Assembly: GCF_002252755.1 (NCBI RefSeq)
Contig: NZ_NHOY01000025.1
Location: 1 to 64,000, forward strand
Direction of reading: 5' to 3'
From: Halorubrum sp. Hd13
GTDB lineage: Archaea; Halobacteriota; Halobacteria; Halobacteriales; Haloferacaceae
DNA length: 64,000 bases
Part shown: positions 16,730 to 26,406 of the stretch, piece after piece
Position numbering within the stretch: the first letter of the stretch is position 1
Layout of the letters: every line of letters begins with the position of its first letter
Made by a program: the position numbers and the translations under genes
The notes under the pieces: generated by a model
Told to the model about the DNA's origin: nothing
Database searches by the model: none
The model's input: only the letters and a program-made list of their open reading frames with translations

Positions 16730-17701
16730 ATGACCGAGCACGAGCCGGCGGCCGCGGTGCGCGAGACCGCCGAGGAGATCGCGACGATGGAGATCCGCGG
16801 GGCGGCGACCATCGCCTCCGCCGCCGCCGAGGCGCTCGCCGAGCAGGCGCGCGCGGCCGCGAAGAGCGGGCGGACCGCGAGCGACCCGACGGCGTTCCGC
16901 GCGTCGATGCGCTCCGCGGCCCGCGACCTCCGCGAGACCCGCCCCACGGCCGTCTCGCTGCCGAACGCCCTCCGGTACGTCCTCCAGCGGATGGAGGGCG
17001 ACGACGTCGATCGGCTCCGCCGGAGCGTGGTCGACGCGAGCGAGGCGTTCGTCCGCCAGCTCGACCGCGCGCAGGAGGACCTCGGGCGGGTGGGCGCCAA
17101 CCGCCTCGCCGACGGCGACACGGTGATGACGCACTGTCACTCGACCGACGCGCTCGCGTGCATCGAGGCGGCCGTCGAGCAGGGGAAGTCGATCTCGGCG
17201 GTCGTCAAGGAGACGCGTCCGCGACAGCAGGGCCACATCACCGCGGAACAGCTCCGCGACGCCGGGGTCCCGGTCACGCTCATCGTCGACTCCGCGGCCC
17301 GGCGCTACCTCGACGAGGTCGACCACGTCGTCGTGGGGGCCGACTCGATCGCCGCCGACGGGGGCGTGATCAACAAGATCGGCACCTCGGGGCTCGCGGT
17401 CAACGCCCGCGAGCGCGGCGTTCCGATCATGACCGCGGCCCAGACGATCAAGCTCCACCCGGAGACGCTGACGGGTCACACCGTCGAGATCGAAATGCGC
17501 GACGAGAGCGAGGTGATCGGGACCGAGGACCGCGAGGCGATCGGCGAGATCGCGGTCGAGAACCCCGCCTTCGACGTGACGCCGCCGCGGTACATGGACG
17601 CGATCGTCACCGAGCACGGGCAGTTCCCGCCGGAGAGCATCGTGACGCTCATGCGGGAGCTGTTCGGCGAGGGGGCCGCGGAGCCGTGGGCGGAGCCATG
17701 A
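16730..17701 (+). CDS. Ribose-1,5-bisphosphate isomerase
   Basis: A 323-aa enzyme of the eIF2B-alpha/R15P isomerase family that converts ribose-1,5-bisphosphate to ribulose-1,5-bisphosphate. The catalytic Cys and Asp of characterised archaeal enzymes are in place: THCHST (C136) and VVGADSI (D205), offset by three from the Thermococcus numbering (C133, D202). The GGVINKIGT motif is also intact. The start is moved from an upstream codon at 16667 to the ATG at 16730, because the TATA box lies inside the extension. The stop overlaps the following kinase ATG by four bases. Confidence 0.92.
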   Translation: MTEHEPAAAVRETAEEIATMEIRGAATIASAAAEALAEQARAAAKSGRTASDPTAFRASMRSAARDLRETRPTAVSLPNALRYVLQRMEGDDVDRLRRSVVDASEAFVRQLDRAQEDLGRVGANRLADGDTVMTHCHSTDALACIEAAVEQGKSISAVVKETRPRQQGHITAEQLRDAGVPVTLIVDSAARRYLDEVDHVVVGADSIAADGGVINKIGTSGLAVNARERGVPIMTAAQTIKLHPETLTGHTVEIEMRDESEVIGTEDREAIGEIAVENPAFDVTPPRYMDAIVTEHGQFPPESIVTLMRELFGEGAAEPWAEP

Positions 17702-18870
17702 GCGGGAACGGAGAGAGGAGCGGGAACGGAGAGAGGAGCGGGAACGGAGACGGGAGCGAGACCGGGCGCGACGACTGGGAGGAGGAGGTCGCGGAGTGGG
17801 ACGAGGAGGTCTCCGAGTGGGAGTCAGACGACGCCGAACCGGGTGACGGCGCGGGAGCGCCGGGCGGATCCGGACCCGTCGGTACGGACCCCGACCTCTC
17901 GCCGGAGGAGTCGAGCCGCGTGCCGAAGGTGATCGCCGCGGGTCACATCAACTGGGACGTGACGGTCCACGTCGACCGACTGCCGGAGCCGGACGGCGAG
18001 ACCCGGATCGAGCGGCTCGAACAGTCCGGGGGCGGCAGCGCCGCGAACGTCGCGGTCGGGCTCGTCGACCTCGGCGGGCAGTCCGTCGTCTACGGGAGCG
18101 TCGGCGGCGACGAGTCGGGCGCGCTCGCGCTCCGCGAGCTCGCGAGCGCCGGCGTCGACCCCGGCCAGGTGCTCGTCGACGCCGACGAGCCCACCTCGGT
18201 GAAGTACGTGATCGTCGACGGCGGCGGCGAGCTGCTGATGCTGGCGAACGACGGCGCCAACGAGTCGTTCACCGCGGCCGGGCTCGACCGCGACACCCTG
18301 ACGGCGGCCGACCACCTCCACCTGACGGGACAGCAGCCGGAGACGGCGGCCGCGCTGGCGACCGCGGCGGGCGAGGCGGGCGCGACCCGCAGCTTCGACC
18401 CCGGGCGGCGCGTCGGGGACCGGGAGTTCGAGGCCGCGCTCCACGCGGCCGACGCCCTGTTTCTGAACGCTCGGGAGGCGGACGCGCTGGCCGACTCGAC
18501 CGACATCGACCCGTGGGAGCCGACGGACCGCGTGGTCGCGATCAAGCTCGGGGACGAGGGCGCGACGGTCCGGACGCCGCACGGCGACGTCTCGCATCCC
18601 GGCTTCGACGTCGACCCGGTCGACACGGCCGGCGCCGGCGACGCCTTCGCGGCCGGATTCCTCGGCGCGGCCCTCCGTGAGCCCGACATCGTCGACGGCG
18701 GATTCTCGCACGACCCGCGCGACTACCAGGTGCCCCTGCTCGTCGGCAACGCCTGCGGCGCGGCCGCGGCCGAGACGGTGACCGCCCGCGCGAGCCTCTC
18801 GTGGGACCGGATCCGCGAGGTGATGGGCGAGTCGCCCGAGTCGGACCTCCTGATCGAAGTTCGGGCGTAG
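17698..18870 (+). CDS. PfkB-family sugar kinase, candidate ribose-1-phosphate kinase
   Basis: A 390-aa PfkB/ribokinase-family kinase. The core (about residue 78 on) shows the N-terminal GHINWDVTVHVDRLPEPDGE, the GGSAANVAVGL glycine motif and the catalytic DTAGAGDAFAAGF near the C-terminus. About 75 residues of acidic, Gly/Asn/Glu-rich low-complexity sequence precede the core, an unusual extension built partly of an 18-base repeat. ATGA overlap with the isomerase gene implies coupling, and the pathway context suggests phosphorylation of ribose-1-phosphate to the 1,5-bisphosphate. The extension might instead be trimmed by using a start further in. Confidence 0.85.
   Translation: MSGNGERSGNGERSGNGDGSETGRDDWEEEVAEWDEEVSEWESDDAEPGDGAGAPGGSGPVGTDPDLSPEESSRVPKVIAAGHINWDVTVHVDRLPEPDGETRIERLEQSGGGSAANVAVGLVDLGGQSVVYGSVGGDESGALALRELASAGVDPGQVLVDADEPTSVKYVIVDGGGELLMLANDGANESFTAAGLDRDTLTAADHLHLTGQQPETAAALATAAGEAGATRSFDPGRRVGDREFEAALHAADALFLNAREADALADSTDIDPWEPTDRVVAIKLGDEGATVRTPHGDVSHPGFDVDPVDTAGAGDAFAAGFLGAALREPDIVDGGFSHDPRDYQVPLLVGNACGAAAAETVTARASLSWDRIREVMGESPESDLLIEVRA
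17701..17754 (+). repeat. 18-bp tandem repeat at kinase N-terminus
   Basis: Three 18-base units (17701-17718, 17719-17736, 17737-17754) encode the repeated SGNGER segment. The first two are identical and the third differs in two bases. Confidence 0.9.
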
Positions 18871-18893
18871 GCGACGGGACTGGAGCCGCCGAA

Positions 18894-20072
18894 CTACCCC
18901 GCGTAGTCGAACGCGACCGCGAGGTCGTCGGCGCCCCAGAAGACGAACCGGTAACGGCCCGGGACGAGGTCGGGACAGACCCGGAGGTCGTCGGCGTGCG
19001 GACCGCCCTCGATCAGCCCCGCCTCGGTCAGCTCGAACTCCCAGGCGAGCGTCTCGCCCGGCCGGACGCCGATCGCCTCGTCGGTGTAGTCGAACGTCGT
19101 CCCCGCCTCGGCGCCGCGGATCTCCCTCCATCCCGACTCGGTCCGCAGTTCGAGGTTGTACTTCCCTCGGTTGCCGACGTAGGCCTCGTGTCCCGAGGCG
19201 TTGGTCAGTTCGATCCGGAGCTCGTCGCCGCGCTCGAACGCGGCGGCCGCGGCCCCGCCGTCGCCGTTCGGGTCAACGACGCGGAGTTCGAGGCCGTCGC
19301 CGTCCCCCCCGGCGCCGCCGCCGGTGCCCCACGACACGCCGTCCTCGTATACGGCGGGGTGGCGCTGGAAGTCGTCCGTCTCGCAGTCGAGCCCGGCGGG
19401 CACGGTCTCGGGGTCGCCGTCCGGGCGGACGTACCCGTCGAGTCGCTCCGGGTCGAGCACGCCGTCCTCGCCGCTCACCTCGCCCGTCTCGCCCCACCCG
19501 TCCGTGACCGATACCCGGATCGCGTCGGGGCGGGCGTCGGTCGCGACCCGGAGGAAGGCTCCGGAGAAGGTGATCGCCTCCCCGCAGGCGATCTCGTAAC
19601 TCTCGGGCCCCTCGACGCTCGCGCTCGCGACGAGCGTCCCGTCCTCGACCGCGACGTCGGCGAACGAGATCCTGGCGTGACAGGTCGTCGGCCCGACCGA
19701 CTCGACGTACGCGAGCGCCGACTCGTCGAAGTCGGTCGCCTCGACGAACGCGACCGTCTCTTCAGGCGCCTCCCGGAGCACCCACGCGGCGTCGCTCTCA
19801 TCGGTGATCAGCGCGGCGAAGCCGCGGCGCTCCTCGCGGCTCCACGCCGGGCCCGAGAGGGCGCCGCCGACCTGATGCACCTCGGTCTCGGGGTCCGGAT
19901 CGCTGTCGTCGTCGCCGTCACCGCCGTCACCCCCGTCTCCTCCGTCGGTACCGTCGCTCCCGTCTGCGCCGTCGCCGGCCCCCGGATCGCCTCCGCTCGT
20001 ACAGCCGGCGAGCGCGGCGACGCCTCCGGCGCCGAGACCGCACAGGACCGTCCGCCGCGTGCGTCGGATCAT
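18894..20072 (-). CDS. Exported Tat lipoprotein, two-domain, unknown function
   Basis: A 392-aa protein with the twin-arginine leader MIRRTRRTVLCGLGAGG and lipobox LAGC, then an Asp/Gly-rich spacer typical of haloarchaeal lipoproteins. The first half (about 60-200) is a domain with VAFVEATDFDESALAYVES; the second half ends in RVCPDLVPGRYRFVFWGADD. That second domain matches the C-terminus of the smaller lipoprotein at 5701-6303. It is convergent with the PfkB gene (23-base gap). A surface binding role is plausible, but nothing in the sequence names a ligand. Confidence 0.75.
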   Translation of the reverse strand: MIRRTRRTVLCGLGAGGVAALAGCTSGGDPGAGDGADGSDGTDGGDGGDGGDGDDDSDPDPETEVHQVGGALSGPAWSREERRGFAALITDESDAAWVLREAPEETVAFVEATDFDESALAYVESVGPTTCHARISFADVAVEDGTLVASASVEGPESYEIACGEAITFSGAFLRVATDARPDAIRVSVTDGWGETGEVSGEDGVLDPERLDGYVRPDGDPETVPAGLDCETDDFQRHPAVYEDGVSWGTGGGAGGDGDGLELRVVDPNGDGGAAAAAFERGDELRIELTNASGHEAYVGNRGKYNLELRTESGWREIRGAEAGTTFDYTDEAIGVRPGETLAWEFELTEAGLIEGGPHADDLRVCPDLVPGRYRFVFWGADDLAVAFDYAG

Positions 20073-20144
20073 GGCCGTCGCTACGCGGGACGCGCATAAG
20101 GGCTTCCCGTAGGCACAAACGCTTCTCTGTGCTATCTCCGGCGC

Positions 20145-21230
20145 TCAGACGCTCCCCGGCGTTCGGAACAGGTCGCCGAGGGCGACGCCCTCGGCGTCCC
20201 GCTCGCCGCGGTCGAGGCCGGCCGCGAGCCCGAGCCCGAGCGCGACCCGCGCCTTCGACGCCGGGAGCGGGCCGGCGAACGTCACGCCGCGCTCCGCCAG
20301 CGTGACCGCGCCCCCGGGCGTCCCGTACACCGGGTCGGTCGGTCCCGCCGGCGGGCGGCCGGCGACGACGACGGGCGTCTCCGGGAGGGCGTCGGCCACC
20401 GCGTCGCCGATCGCGGCGGTCGCGTTGCCGAGGCCGGTCCCCTCGATCACGAGCCCCCCGACGCCGGCGTCGACGGCGCGCTCGACCGCGCCGGCGCCGA
20501 CTCCCGTTCCGGAGTGGACCACGGGGACCTCGGGGACGTCCTCGGCGCTTTCGATCGCGTCCGCGAGCGGGTCGACGCCGACCCCGCGCCGCGGCTCGCG
20601 GACGAGCCGCGACCCGGCGCGGGTGAACGTCGCGACCGGTCCGGCCCCCGGCGAGGTCATCGTCGAGAGCGCGTTGCTGTGGGCCTTGACGACGTCGCGG
20701 GCGGCGTGGAGCTCGTCGTCGAACGCGACGTGGACGCCCGGCGCGAACCGCGCGTCCGCGGCGGCCCGGACCGCGAGCGTCAGGTTCGCGGGCGCGTCGC
20801 TGGAGACCTCGTCGAGCCGGCGCTGGGCGCCCGTGACGACCACCGGCGCGTCGAGGTCGGTGAGGAGGTCGAGCGCGAAGGCGGTGTCCGCGAGCGTGTC
20901 GGTGCCGTGGGTGACGACGACGCCGTCGGCGCCCCCCGCGACCGCCTCGCGCGCCGCGTCCGCGGTCGCGAGCACGTCGCGCCACCGCACGTCGAACCCC
21001 GGCTGCGAGCAGACCTCGCGGGCGCTCACGGTCGCGTACCGCTCGACGCCCGGGACCGCCGCGACGAGGTCGTCGCCGGTCTTCGCCGGCGCCGCGCCGC
21101 CGTCGTCCGGCTCGGACGCGATGGTGCCGCCGCAGGCGACGACGGCCACTCGCGGTTTCGCCCCGCCGTCGGCCGCGGTCCGTCCCCCGTTCCGCGCTCC
21201 GCGTTCCGCCGTCGGCTCCGTGTCCGTCAT
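20145..21230 (-). CDS. L-asparaginase, type I family
   Basis: A 361-aa asparaginase that hydrolyses asparagine to aspartate and ammonia. The two catalytic threonines are in ACGGTIAS and VTHGTDTLAD, and the assisting lysine in VVKAHSNALS. The family length is about 330, and the extra residues form an N-terminal low-complexity tail (TEPTAERGARNGGRTA). No GatE partner is adjacent, so a GatD role in tRNA amidation is unlikely from context. Cytoplasmic, with no signal peptide. Confidence 0.9.
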   Translation of the reverse strand: MTDTEPTAERGARNGGRTAADGGAKPRVAVVACGGTIASEPDDGGAAPAKTGDDLVAAVPGVERYATVSAREVCSQPGFDVRWRDVLATADAAREAVAGGADGVVVTHGTDTLADTAFALDLLTDLDAPVVVTGAQRRLDEVSSDAPANLTLAVRAAADARFAPGVHVAFDDELHAARDVVKAHSNALSTMTSPGAGPVATFTRAGSRLVREPRRGVGVDPLADAIESAEDVPEVPVVHSGTGVGAGAVERAVDAGVGGLVIEGTGLGNATAAIGDAVADALPETPVVVAGRPPAGPTDPVYGTPGGAVTLAERGVTFAGPLPASKARVALGLGLAAGLDRGERDAEGVALGDLFRTPGSV

Positions 21231-21485
21231 ACCTCCCCGTTCTCCCGGAGGACCAAAGCGGTTGGTCCCGCGGCAGCCGCGCCGGACCCGGTGCCGATCG
21301 GGGGCGACCGGCGGTCGTCCGCTCGGCTCTCGCGATCACGAGAGAAAAGGATTAGAGAGACGTATAAACGGTTAAAATGATTTTGTGCCCGTGTTAAAAC
21401 GTTCGTAACCCGTCGAGAAACGTGGTGAAATTCCCCGAACCCTCTGCTGGATATATGGGGTCCCCAGACATACACGAAACTGTCA

Positions 21486-21707
21486 ATGTCTATCCCCGCC
21501 CCCACGCGCCTCGCCTCCGGCCGACAGGTCGCCGGGCTGATGACCGGCACCCTGAAAGCCGCCGCCTTCTGGGCCGCGATCGCCATCCCTGCCACGTACC
21601 CCGCCCTGCTGTACTCGGGGCTCGACGGCGGCACCGGACGGCTGTTCGTCGCCCTGCTGTTCGCGAACGCGCTGGCGCTCGCGCTCGGCCACGACTACAA
21701 GCGCTGA
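21486..21707 (+). CDS. Small two-span membrane protein
   Basis: A 73-aa protein. After a short soluble start (MSIPAPTRLASGRQ) there are two hydrophobic segments, about residues 23-43 and 52-68, and a basic end (GHDYKR). Haloarchaea commonly encode such short conserved membrane proteins; function is unknown. An AT-rich promoter-like region with GATATATG lies about 35 bases before the ATG. Confidence 0.65.
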   Translation: MSIPAPTRLASGRQVAGLMTGTLKAAAFWAAIAIPATYPALLYSGLDGGTGRLFVALLFANALALALGHDYKR

Positions 21708-21869
21708 CCGCGGACCGGCAGCGCCGAGGCGTCGCCCTCCAGACGCACCGAACCGTCCGACCACGCCCTCCCTCCCGCGCCGTCATTTGACTGCCGTCAT
21801 CGCGTTCGCCGCCGTCGGCCTCCCGTCCGGTCTCGAAGCGCTTACCCACGGGCCGACCCGACCTCCCGT

Positions 21870-23528
21870 ATGACCGACGAGACGCACGTCGAGTGGCGCG
21901 ACTGGGGGCCCGAGGCGTTCGCCGAAGCCGACGAGCGGGACTGTCCGGTGCTCCTCTCGCTGTCCGCCACCTGGTGTGAGGGCTGTCACGAGATGGACGC
22001 CGTCACGTACGCCGAGCCCCGGATCGCCGCCAACGTCAACGAGGGGTTCGTCCCGGTCCGCGTCGACGTCGACCGTCTCCCGCGCGTGCGAGAGCGGTAC
22101 AACATGGGCGGGTTTCCGACCACGGCGTTCCTCACGCCCGACGGCGAACTGCTCACCGGCGCGGGCTACCTCGACGTCGACGGGATGCGGCAGGTGCTGG
22201 AGTCCGTCCGCCAGATGTGGGCCGATAAGGGGCGCTCGGGGGGGAGAGTGCCGCGCGCGCTCGACGCCGACCTCCCGCCCCGCGGGGAGCTGACCGACGC
22301 GATCGAGAGCCACCTCGCCGGGCAGGTGGAGGTGAAGTACGACGAGGAGCACGCCGGCTGGGGGACGGACGCGAAGTTCCCGCTTCCCCGCACCGTCGAG
22401 TTCGCGCTGAAGCGCGACCGCGATCGCGCCCTCCGGACGCTCGACGCGGTTCGCGACCACCTCGCCGACGACGTCGCCGGCGGCTTCTTCCGGTTCGCCG
22501 GGACCCGCGACTGGGGCGACGTCGCCTACGAAAAGCCGATCGACACGAACGCGGCGGTCACGCGCGCGTTCGCGAACGCCTACCTCTACACCGGCGACGA
22601 GGCGTACCTGGGGCCCGCGACCGACGCGGTCGACTTCCTCACCGACGACCTCTGGACCGGCTACGGCGTCGGCGGGAGCCTCGGGCCCGGGCTCGGTCGC
22701 GCCTACTACGCCGCGCCCGCCGACGACCGCGCGGATCTCGACCCGCCCCGCCGCGACCTCACCGTCTTCGCGGGCGGGAACGCGCTCGCGGCCGACGCGT
22801 TGCTCGCGGTCGCCGCGTACACCGACGACGAGCGTGCCCGCGAGTACGCCGACCGGATCCTCGACGGTCTCGAACGCGACCTGATCGACGCCGACACCGG
22901 CGAGGTGACCCGCTACCGCGGCAGCGACGAGGTCGGCGAGTCGGACTTGCTCGACGACGTCGCTCGCGTCGTGAGCGCGTACGTGCGGGCGGTCGGCGTT
23001 CTCGGTGATGGAGCCGACGTCGCCCGCGCGGTCGCGGACCGAGCGATCGATCGACTTCACGTGGACGGCTCCTTCGTCGACGGACCGCGGTCGGGGCCGG
23101 GCCTGCTCGACCGCCCCTTCCGTCCCCTCGACGGCAACGTCGAGATGGCGACCGCGCTACTCGACTTGGCCGCGCTGACCGGCGAGGACCGCTACCGCGA
23201 GGTCGCCCGCGAGACCGCGGCGTCGTTCGCCGGGGCCACGGAGCGGCTTGGCATGCAGGTCGCCGGTTATGGGAGCCTCGTCGGGCGCCTGCTCCGCGGC
23301 ACCACCCTTATGGCGGTCGGCGACGAGCCGGGGAGCGACCTCCACCGCGCGGCCTGGCGAGTCGCGGACCACGAGAAGGTCGTCGCCCCGAACGCCCACG
23401 CGGAGGGGTCGCCGGCGCCGCGGTCGGTCCCCGCGGGGTCGGCGCTTGTCGTCGCCGGCGACGCGGTCTCCGAGCCGGCGGAAACGCCGGACGAGTTGAT
23501 GCGGCGAGTCGCCGAGACCGCGGAGTAG
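21870..23528 (+). CDS. DUF255 thioredoxin-domain protein (SPATA20/YyaL family, short form)
   Basis: A 552-aa protein. The N-terminal 120 residues form a thioredoxin-like domain with a CEGC redox motif (TWCEGCHEMD) and the GGFPTTAFL cis-proline region. The rest is an alpha/alpha six-barrel like that of N-acylglucosamine epimerase relatives (KFPLPRTVEFAL, KPIDTNAAVTRAFANAYLYTG). Bacterial and eukaryotic members are about 700 aa, so this is the compact archaeal form. Biochemical role is not established for the family. Confidence 0.85.
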   Translation: MTDETHVEWRDWGPEAFAEADERDCPVLLSLSATWCEGCHEMDAVTYAEPRIAANVNEGFVPVRVDVDRLPRVRERYNMGGFPTTAFLTPDGELLTGAGYLDVDGMRQVLESVRQMWADKGRSGGRVPRALDADLPPRGELTDAIESHLAGQVEVKYDEEHAGWGTDAKFPLPRTVEFALKRDRDRALRTLDAVRDHLADDVAGGFFRFAGTRDWGDVAYEKPIDTNAAVTRAFANAYLYTGDEAYLGPATDAVDFLTDDLWTGYGVGGSLGPGLGRAYYAAPADDRADLDPPRRDLTVFAGGNALAADALLAVAAYTDDERAREYADRILDGLERDLIDADTGEVTRYRGSDEVGESDLLDDVARVVSAYVRAVGVLGDGADVARAVADRAIDRLHVDGSFVDGPRSGPGLLDRPFRPLDGNVEMATALLDLAALTGEDRYREVARETAASFAGATERLGMQVAGYGSLVGRLLRGTTLMAVGDEPGSDLHRAAWRVADHEKVVAPNAHAEGSPAPRSVPAGSALVVAGDAVSEPAETPDELMRRVAETAE

Positions 23529-23640
23529 GACGCGGTATCCGTCGTTGTCGTCCGCCTTCGGTCGTCTGCGTCGATTCGATCGATCGTCCGGTAGCCGCGG
23601 AGCGCCGCTCACCACCGCACCCGCGTGTAAACGGGCGACG

Positions 23641-23650
23641 TGTTTATGTC
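23641..23650 (+). promoter_or_regulatory. TATA-like element of the TrmB gene
   Basis: TGTTTATGTC lies about 25-31 bases before the ATG at 23672, giving a leaderless transcript for the TrmB-family regulator. Confidence 0.5.
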
Positions 23651-23671
23651 AATGCCGCGTGATCGGATGGT

Positions 23672-24478
23672 ATGGCATCTCTCCGGGATCTGGGGCTCTC
23701 CGAGTACGAGGCGCGCGCCTACCGCGCGCTGCTGCGCACCGGGCCGACGACCGCGAAGGACCTCTCGCGGGCCAGCGAGGTCCCCATGGGACGCGTGTAC
23801 GACGTGCTCAACAGCTTGGAGCAGCACAACCTCGTCCGGAGCCAGGCCGCCAGTCGGCCGAAGAAGTACGCGGCGGTCGAGCCCGACGCCGCGCTCGACC
23901 GCCTGCTCGACGAGAAGAAACGCGAGCTGGAGACGCAGGTGGAGCAGTACGAGGAGGTGGTCGCGGACCTCTCGACGGAGCTCGACGCGGGGGAGCCGGT
24001 GGACGGCCAGTTCTGGACCGCGGCCGTCGGCGCGGAGGAGGCGACGGACCTCCTCTTAGAGCGGATCGCGGCCGCCGAGCGCCGGATGGTCGTCGTCGTC
24101 GGGGCGCCCGCGACCGGCTTCGACCTCGGCACGATCGGCGAACAGGTGGCCGCCGAGTTGGAGTCGGCACTGGAGCGTGGCGTCGAGATACGGGTGTTGC
24201 TGTCGCCGGAGACGGTCGATGCGCTGCCGCGGAGCGTCGGTCGGCGGTACACCGCGGAGCTCTCCAACATGGAGGGGTTCGAGGTCCGAACGACCGCGGG
24301 CGTCGACGGCACGTTCAACGTGTTCGACGGGATCGAGGTGTGCATCGAAGTGCCGCACCCGCTCTCGGGGGACGAGCCGTTCGCGATGATCGACGTGAAG
24401 GACGCGGAGTTCGCGACGAGCGTGAGCGAGGAGTTCGAGCCGCGGTGGGCGGAGTCGGATCCGCTGTCGTTCGGGTGA
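23672..24478 (+). CDS. TrmB-family transcriptional regulator
   Basis: A 268-aa regulator. The N-terminal winged helix (LGLSEYEARAYRALLRTGPTTAKDLSRASEVP) is typical of TrmB. A short coiled coil follows (KKRELETQVEQYEEVVADL), then a C-terminal TrmB effector/PLD-like domain (residues about 115-260). Such proteins often sense sugars and switch sugar uptake or gluconeogenic genes. No obvious target operon is adjacent: the upstream neighbour is the DUF255 gene and the downstream gene is convergent cspA. Confidence 0.88.
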   Translation: MASLRDLGLSEYEARAYRALLRTGPTTAKDLSRASEVPMGRVYDVLNSLEQHNLVRSQAASRPKKYAAVEPDAALDRLLDEKKRELETQVEQYEEVVADLSTELDAGEPVDGQFWTAAVGAEEATDLLLERIAAAERRMVVVVGAPATGFDLGTIGEQVAAELESALERGVEIRVLLSPETVDALPRSVGRRYTAELSNMEGFEVRTTAGVDGTFNVFDGIEVCIEVPHPLSGDEPFAMIDVKDAEFATSVSEEFEPRWAESDPLSFG

Positions 24479-24619
24479 GTCGGCTCTACTCACGACTCAC
24501 CGACGCACTCTGATCTAGCTCCGGTCAATACAACACGGACAGCGACCGCTGACTAGGCGTGTGAGCGTCTGGAAAAACAGACTTCCGGCCATCGCTGCAA
24601 ACGAGGGCAGAAGTAGTCG

Positions 24620-24826
24620 TTAGTTGCGGACGAGGTTCGTCGCGCGAGGTCCCTTGGGAGACGATTCGATGTCGAACTCGATCTCCTGACCCTCTTCGAG
24701 GTCCGGACCGCCAACATCCTCCATGTGGAAGAACACGTCCTCGTCGTCGTCGAGATCGCCGTCGTCAGTCGAAATGAAACCGTAGCCGCCAGTATCGTTG
24801 AAGAAATCAACTTTTCCGTTTGCCAT
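24620..24826 (-). CDS. cspA: Cold-shock domain protein CspA type
   Basis: A 68-aa single OB-fold cold-shock protein. The RNA-binding motifs RNP1 (GGYGFIST) and RNP2 (VFFHMED) are intact. The longer open frame upstream is discarded because MANGKVDFFND is the canonical N-terminus. The gene is less GC-rich than its neighbours, as often seen for this highly expressed class. A CGTTATG TATA-like element on the minus strand lies about 27-33 bases before the start. Confidence 0.95.
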   Translation of the reverse strand: MANGKVDFFNDTGGYGFISTDDGDLDDDEDVFFHMEDVGGPDLEEGQEIEFDIESSPKGPRATNLVRN

Positions 24827-25004
24827 TGCAATCAAACGTACAGTCCTTTGGGGCATAACGCTTCCGAACGTCACGGTACCACGGCTCTCGATTTACCTCG
24901 TACTTTTCAGTGATCAACTGTTTCGGACGAAACGCGTCCGAAGAAGGGGAGCGCAGCAGAGCCGGGACCCCATGACCGTTCCGCGAGCGAGGGCCAGTCT
25001 GCGC

Positions 25005-25934
25005 CTACCGCGCGTTTAGCTCGGCCCGCAGGTTGCCCATCGTGACCTCGCGCTCGGCGTGGGCGTTGTGCTGGTGGATCGACTCGTCGTTCGACTGCTT
25101 CATGCGGATCACGGCGTCGTCCGGGAGGTGGTCGAACTCCTCGACCGTCCCCTCGGCGAGCGCGCGGACGCAGTCCTCGACGAACTTCGCGTCGGCGTGG
25201 GCCTCGTAGGTCATGTGGTCCTCGTCGGGGCGCTTCGCCATGTTGTAGATCCGCGCGCTCATCGAGTCGCGGGCGACGTCGATCAGGTCGCGGAGGTCGA
25301 GGTCGGGGTGGCCGTCGGTGGTGACGGTGAGCGTCGCGTGGCCGCGCTGAGAGTGGCCCGGCTGCGGGACGGCGTCGAGGAACTCCTCGGTCGTCTCCTC
25401 GTCGACGCCGAGGTCGGCGAGCTTCTCGCGGGCGCGCGACTCGCTCATCCCCTGCGAGCAGGGGCAGACGGTCATCCCGGTGACCTCCGCGCCGATCTCC
25501 TCGCGGGTGCCCGCCTCGGTCGCCGTCGCGCTGGCGACGATCGTCGACGTGCTCTGCGTCTCGATCCCGGACGCCGGCGTGTCCTCGCGGGTGACGAGCT
25601 CCGCGGTCATCGACACCTCGGCCGTGCTGGTGTAGTCGTGCTTCTCAAGGAGTCGCTCGGCGGCGTCCCCGCAGACGTCCTCGACGCGGTACGCCTCCTC
25701 GCGGGTGATCTCTTCGAGGATCTCGTCGACCGTCGCGAGGTTCCGAGACATGTCGATCCCCTTGCGTCCGCTCGGGAGGTCGACGAACACTTCGAACTCC
25801 GCCATGAGAACGATGGGGCGTTTGTCCCCGCGGGCGAGCTTGACGAGCTTCTCCACGCCGGTGACGCCGACCTGCGAGAGCCCGACGGTGACGTCGGGTG
25901 CCGACGCCTGCACGTCCGGCAACTGGTGACTCAT
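25005..25934 (-). CDS. mptA: GTP cyclohydrolase MptA (GTP cyclohydrolase IV/FolE2 family)
   Basis: A 309-aa T-fold enzyme that opens GTP in the archaeal pterin route, using a metal ion. The family signatures [11 protein letters not shown] (catalytic/metal Cys), [12 protein letters not shown] and the [18 protein letters not shown] segment are all present. In haloarchaea the product feeds folate-type cofactors and probably archaeosine. The start is MSHQLPDV at 25934. It is the last core gene before the AT-rich island that begins upstream of it. Confidence 0.93.
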   Translation of the reverse strand: MSHQLPDVQASAPDVTVGLSQVGVTGVEKLVKLARGDKRPIVLMAEFEVFVDLPSGRKGIDMSRNLATVDEILEEITREEAYRVEDVCGDAAERLLEKHDYTSTAEVSMTAELVTREDTPASGIETQSTSTIVASATATEAGTREEIGAEVTGMTVCPCSQGMSESRAREKLADLGVDEETTEEFLDAVPQPGHSQRGHATLTVTTDGHPDLDLRDLIDVARDSMSARIYNMAKRPDEDHMTYEAHADAKFVEDCVRALAEGTVEEFDHLPDDAVIRMKQSNDESIHQHNAHAEREVTMGNLRAELNAR

Positions 25935-26406
25935 TATAAACACGTTAGGGAACTCCCGGGATTAGCACTTTCGATAGGGGGTCTTCCATAGGGTACTTTT
26001 CGCGCCCGTCGCGAGGGGTCTCTCGACCATCGGCCGGCGGGAAGCTGAGCGCCGGGCTCCGTTGAACTCCGCAGAGAATGACAGTTGCCGGTCGCTGAAT
26101 ACAGAGGATGAGTGCAGCATGACGATTCTGTTTGTTTCTCACCGAAAGGAGTGAACCATCCGCTCACTACACATGCGAAGTGCACAGCACCTTTGTACAT
26201 CGACACGGTAATATTGTCGATCCAAATCCACGTTTTATCTCCTCCGACACAACGGTACTGCTCCGCTCAATCCGTCGCTGGATTGAACCTGGCGCCATCG
26301 GTGACAAGCCCGTCCATATCTGAGAGGATGCAAGGACGTGCAAAAACGCGCTCATTTGTGTGTTCATATGGCGGCTCGGATGCGAGATACAATTGTACCA
26401 CCACCA
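25935..26406. other. Island boundary region, no gene recognised
   Basis: 472 bases. The first 100 or so carry the mptA promoter (TTATAA just upstream of its start). From about 26080 the composition becomes clearly AT-richer than the flanking chromosome. Several short open frames on both strands resemble no known protein. No tRNA or attachment-site repeat was found by eye. Confidence 0.45.
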
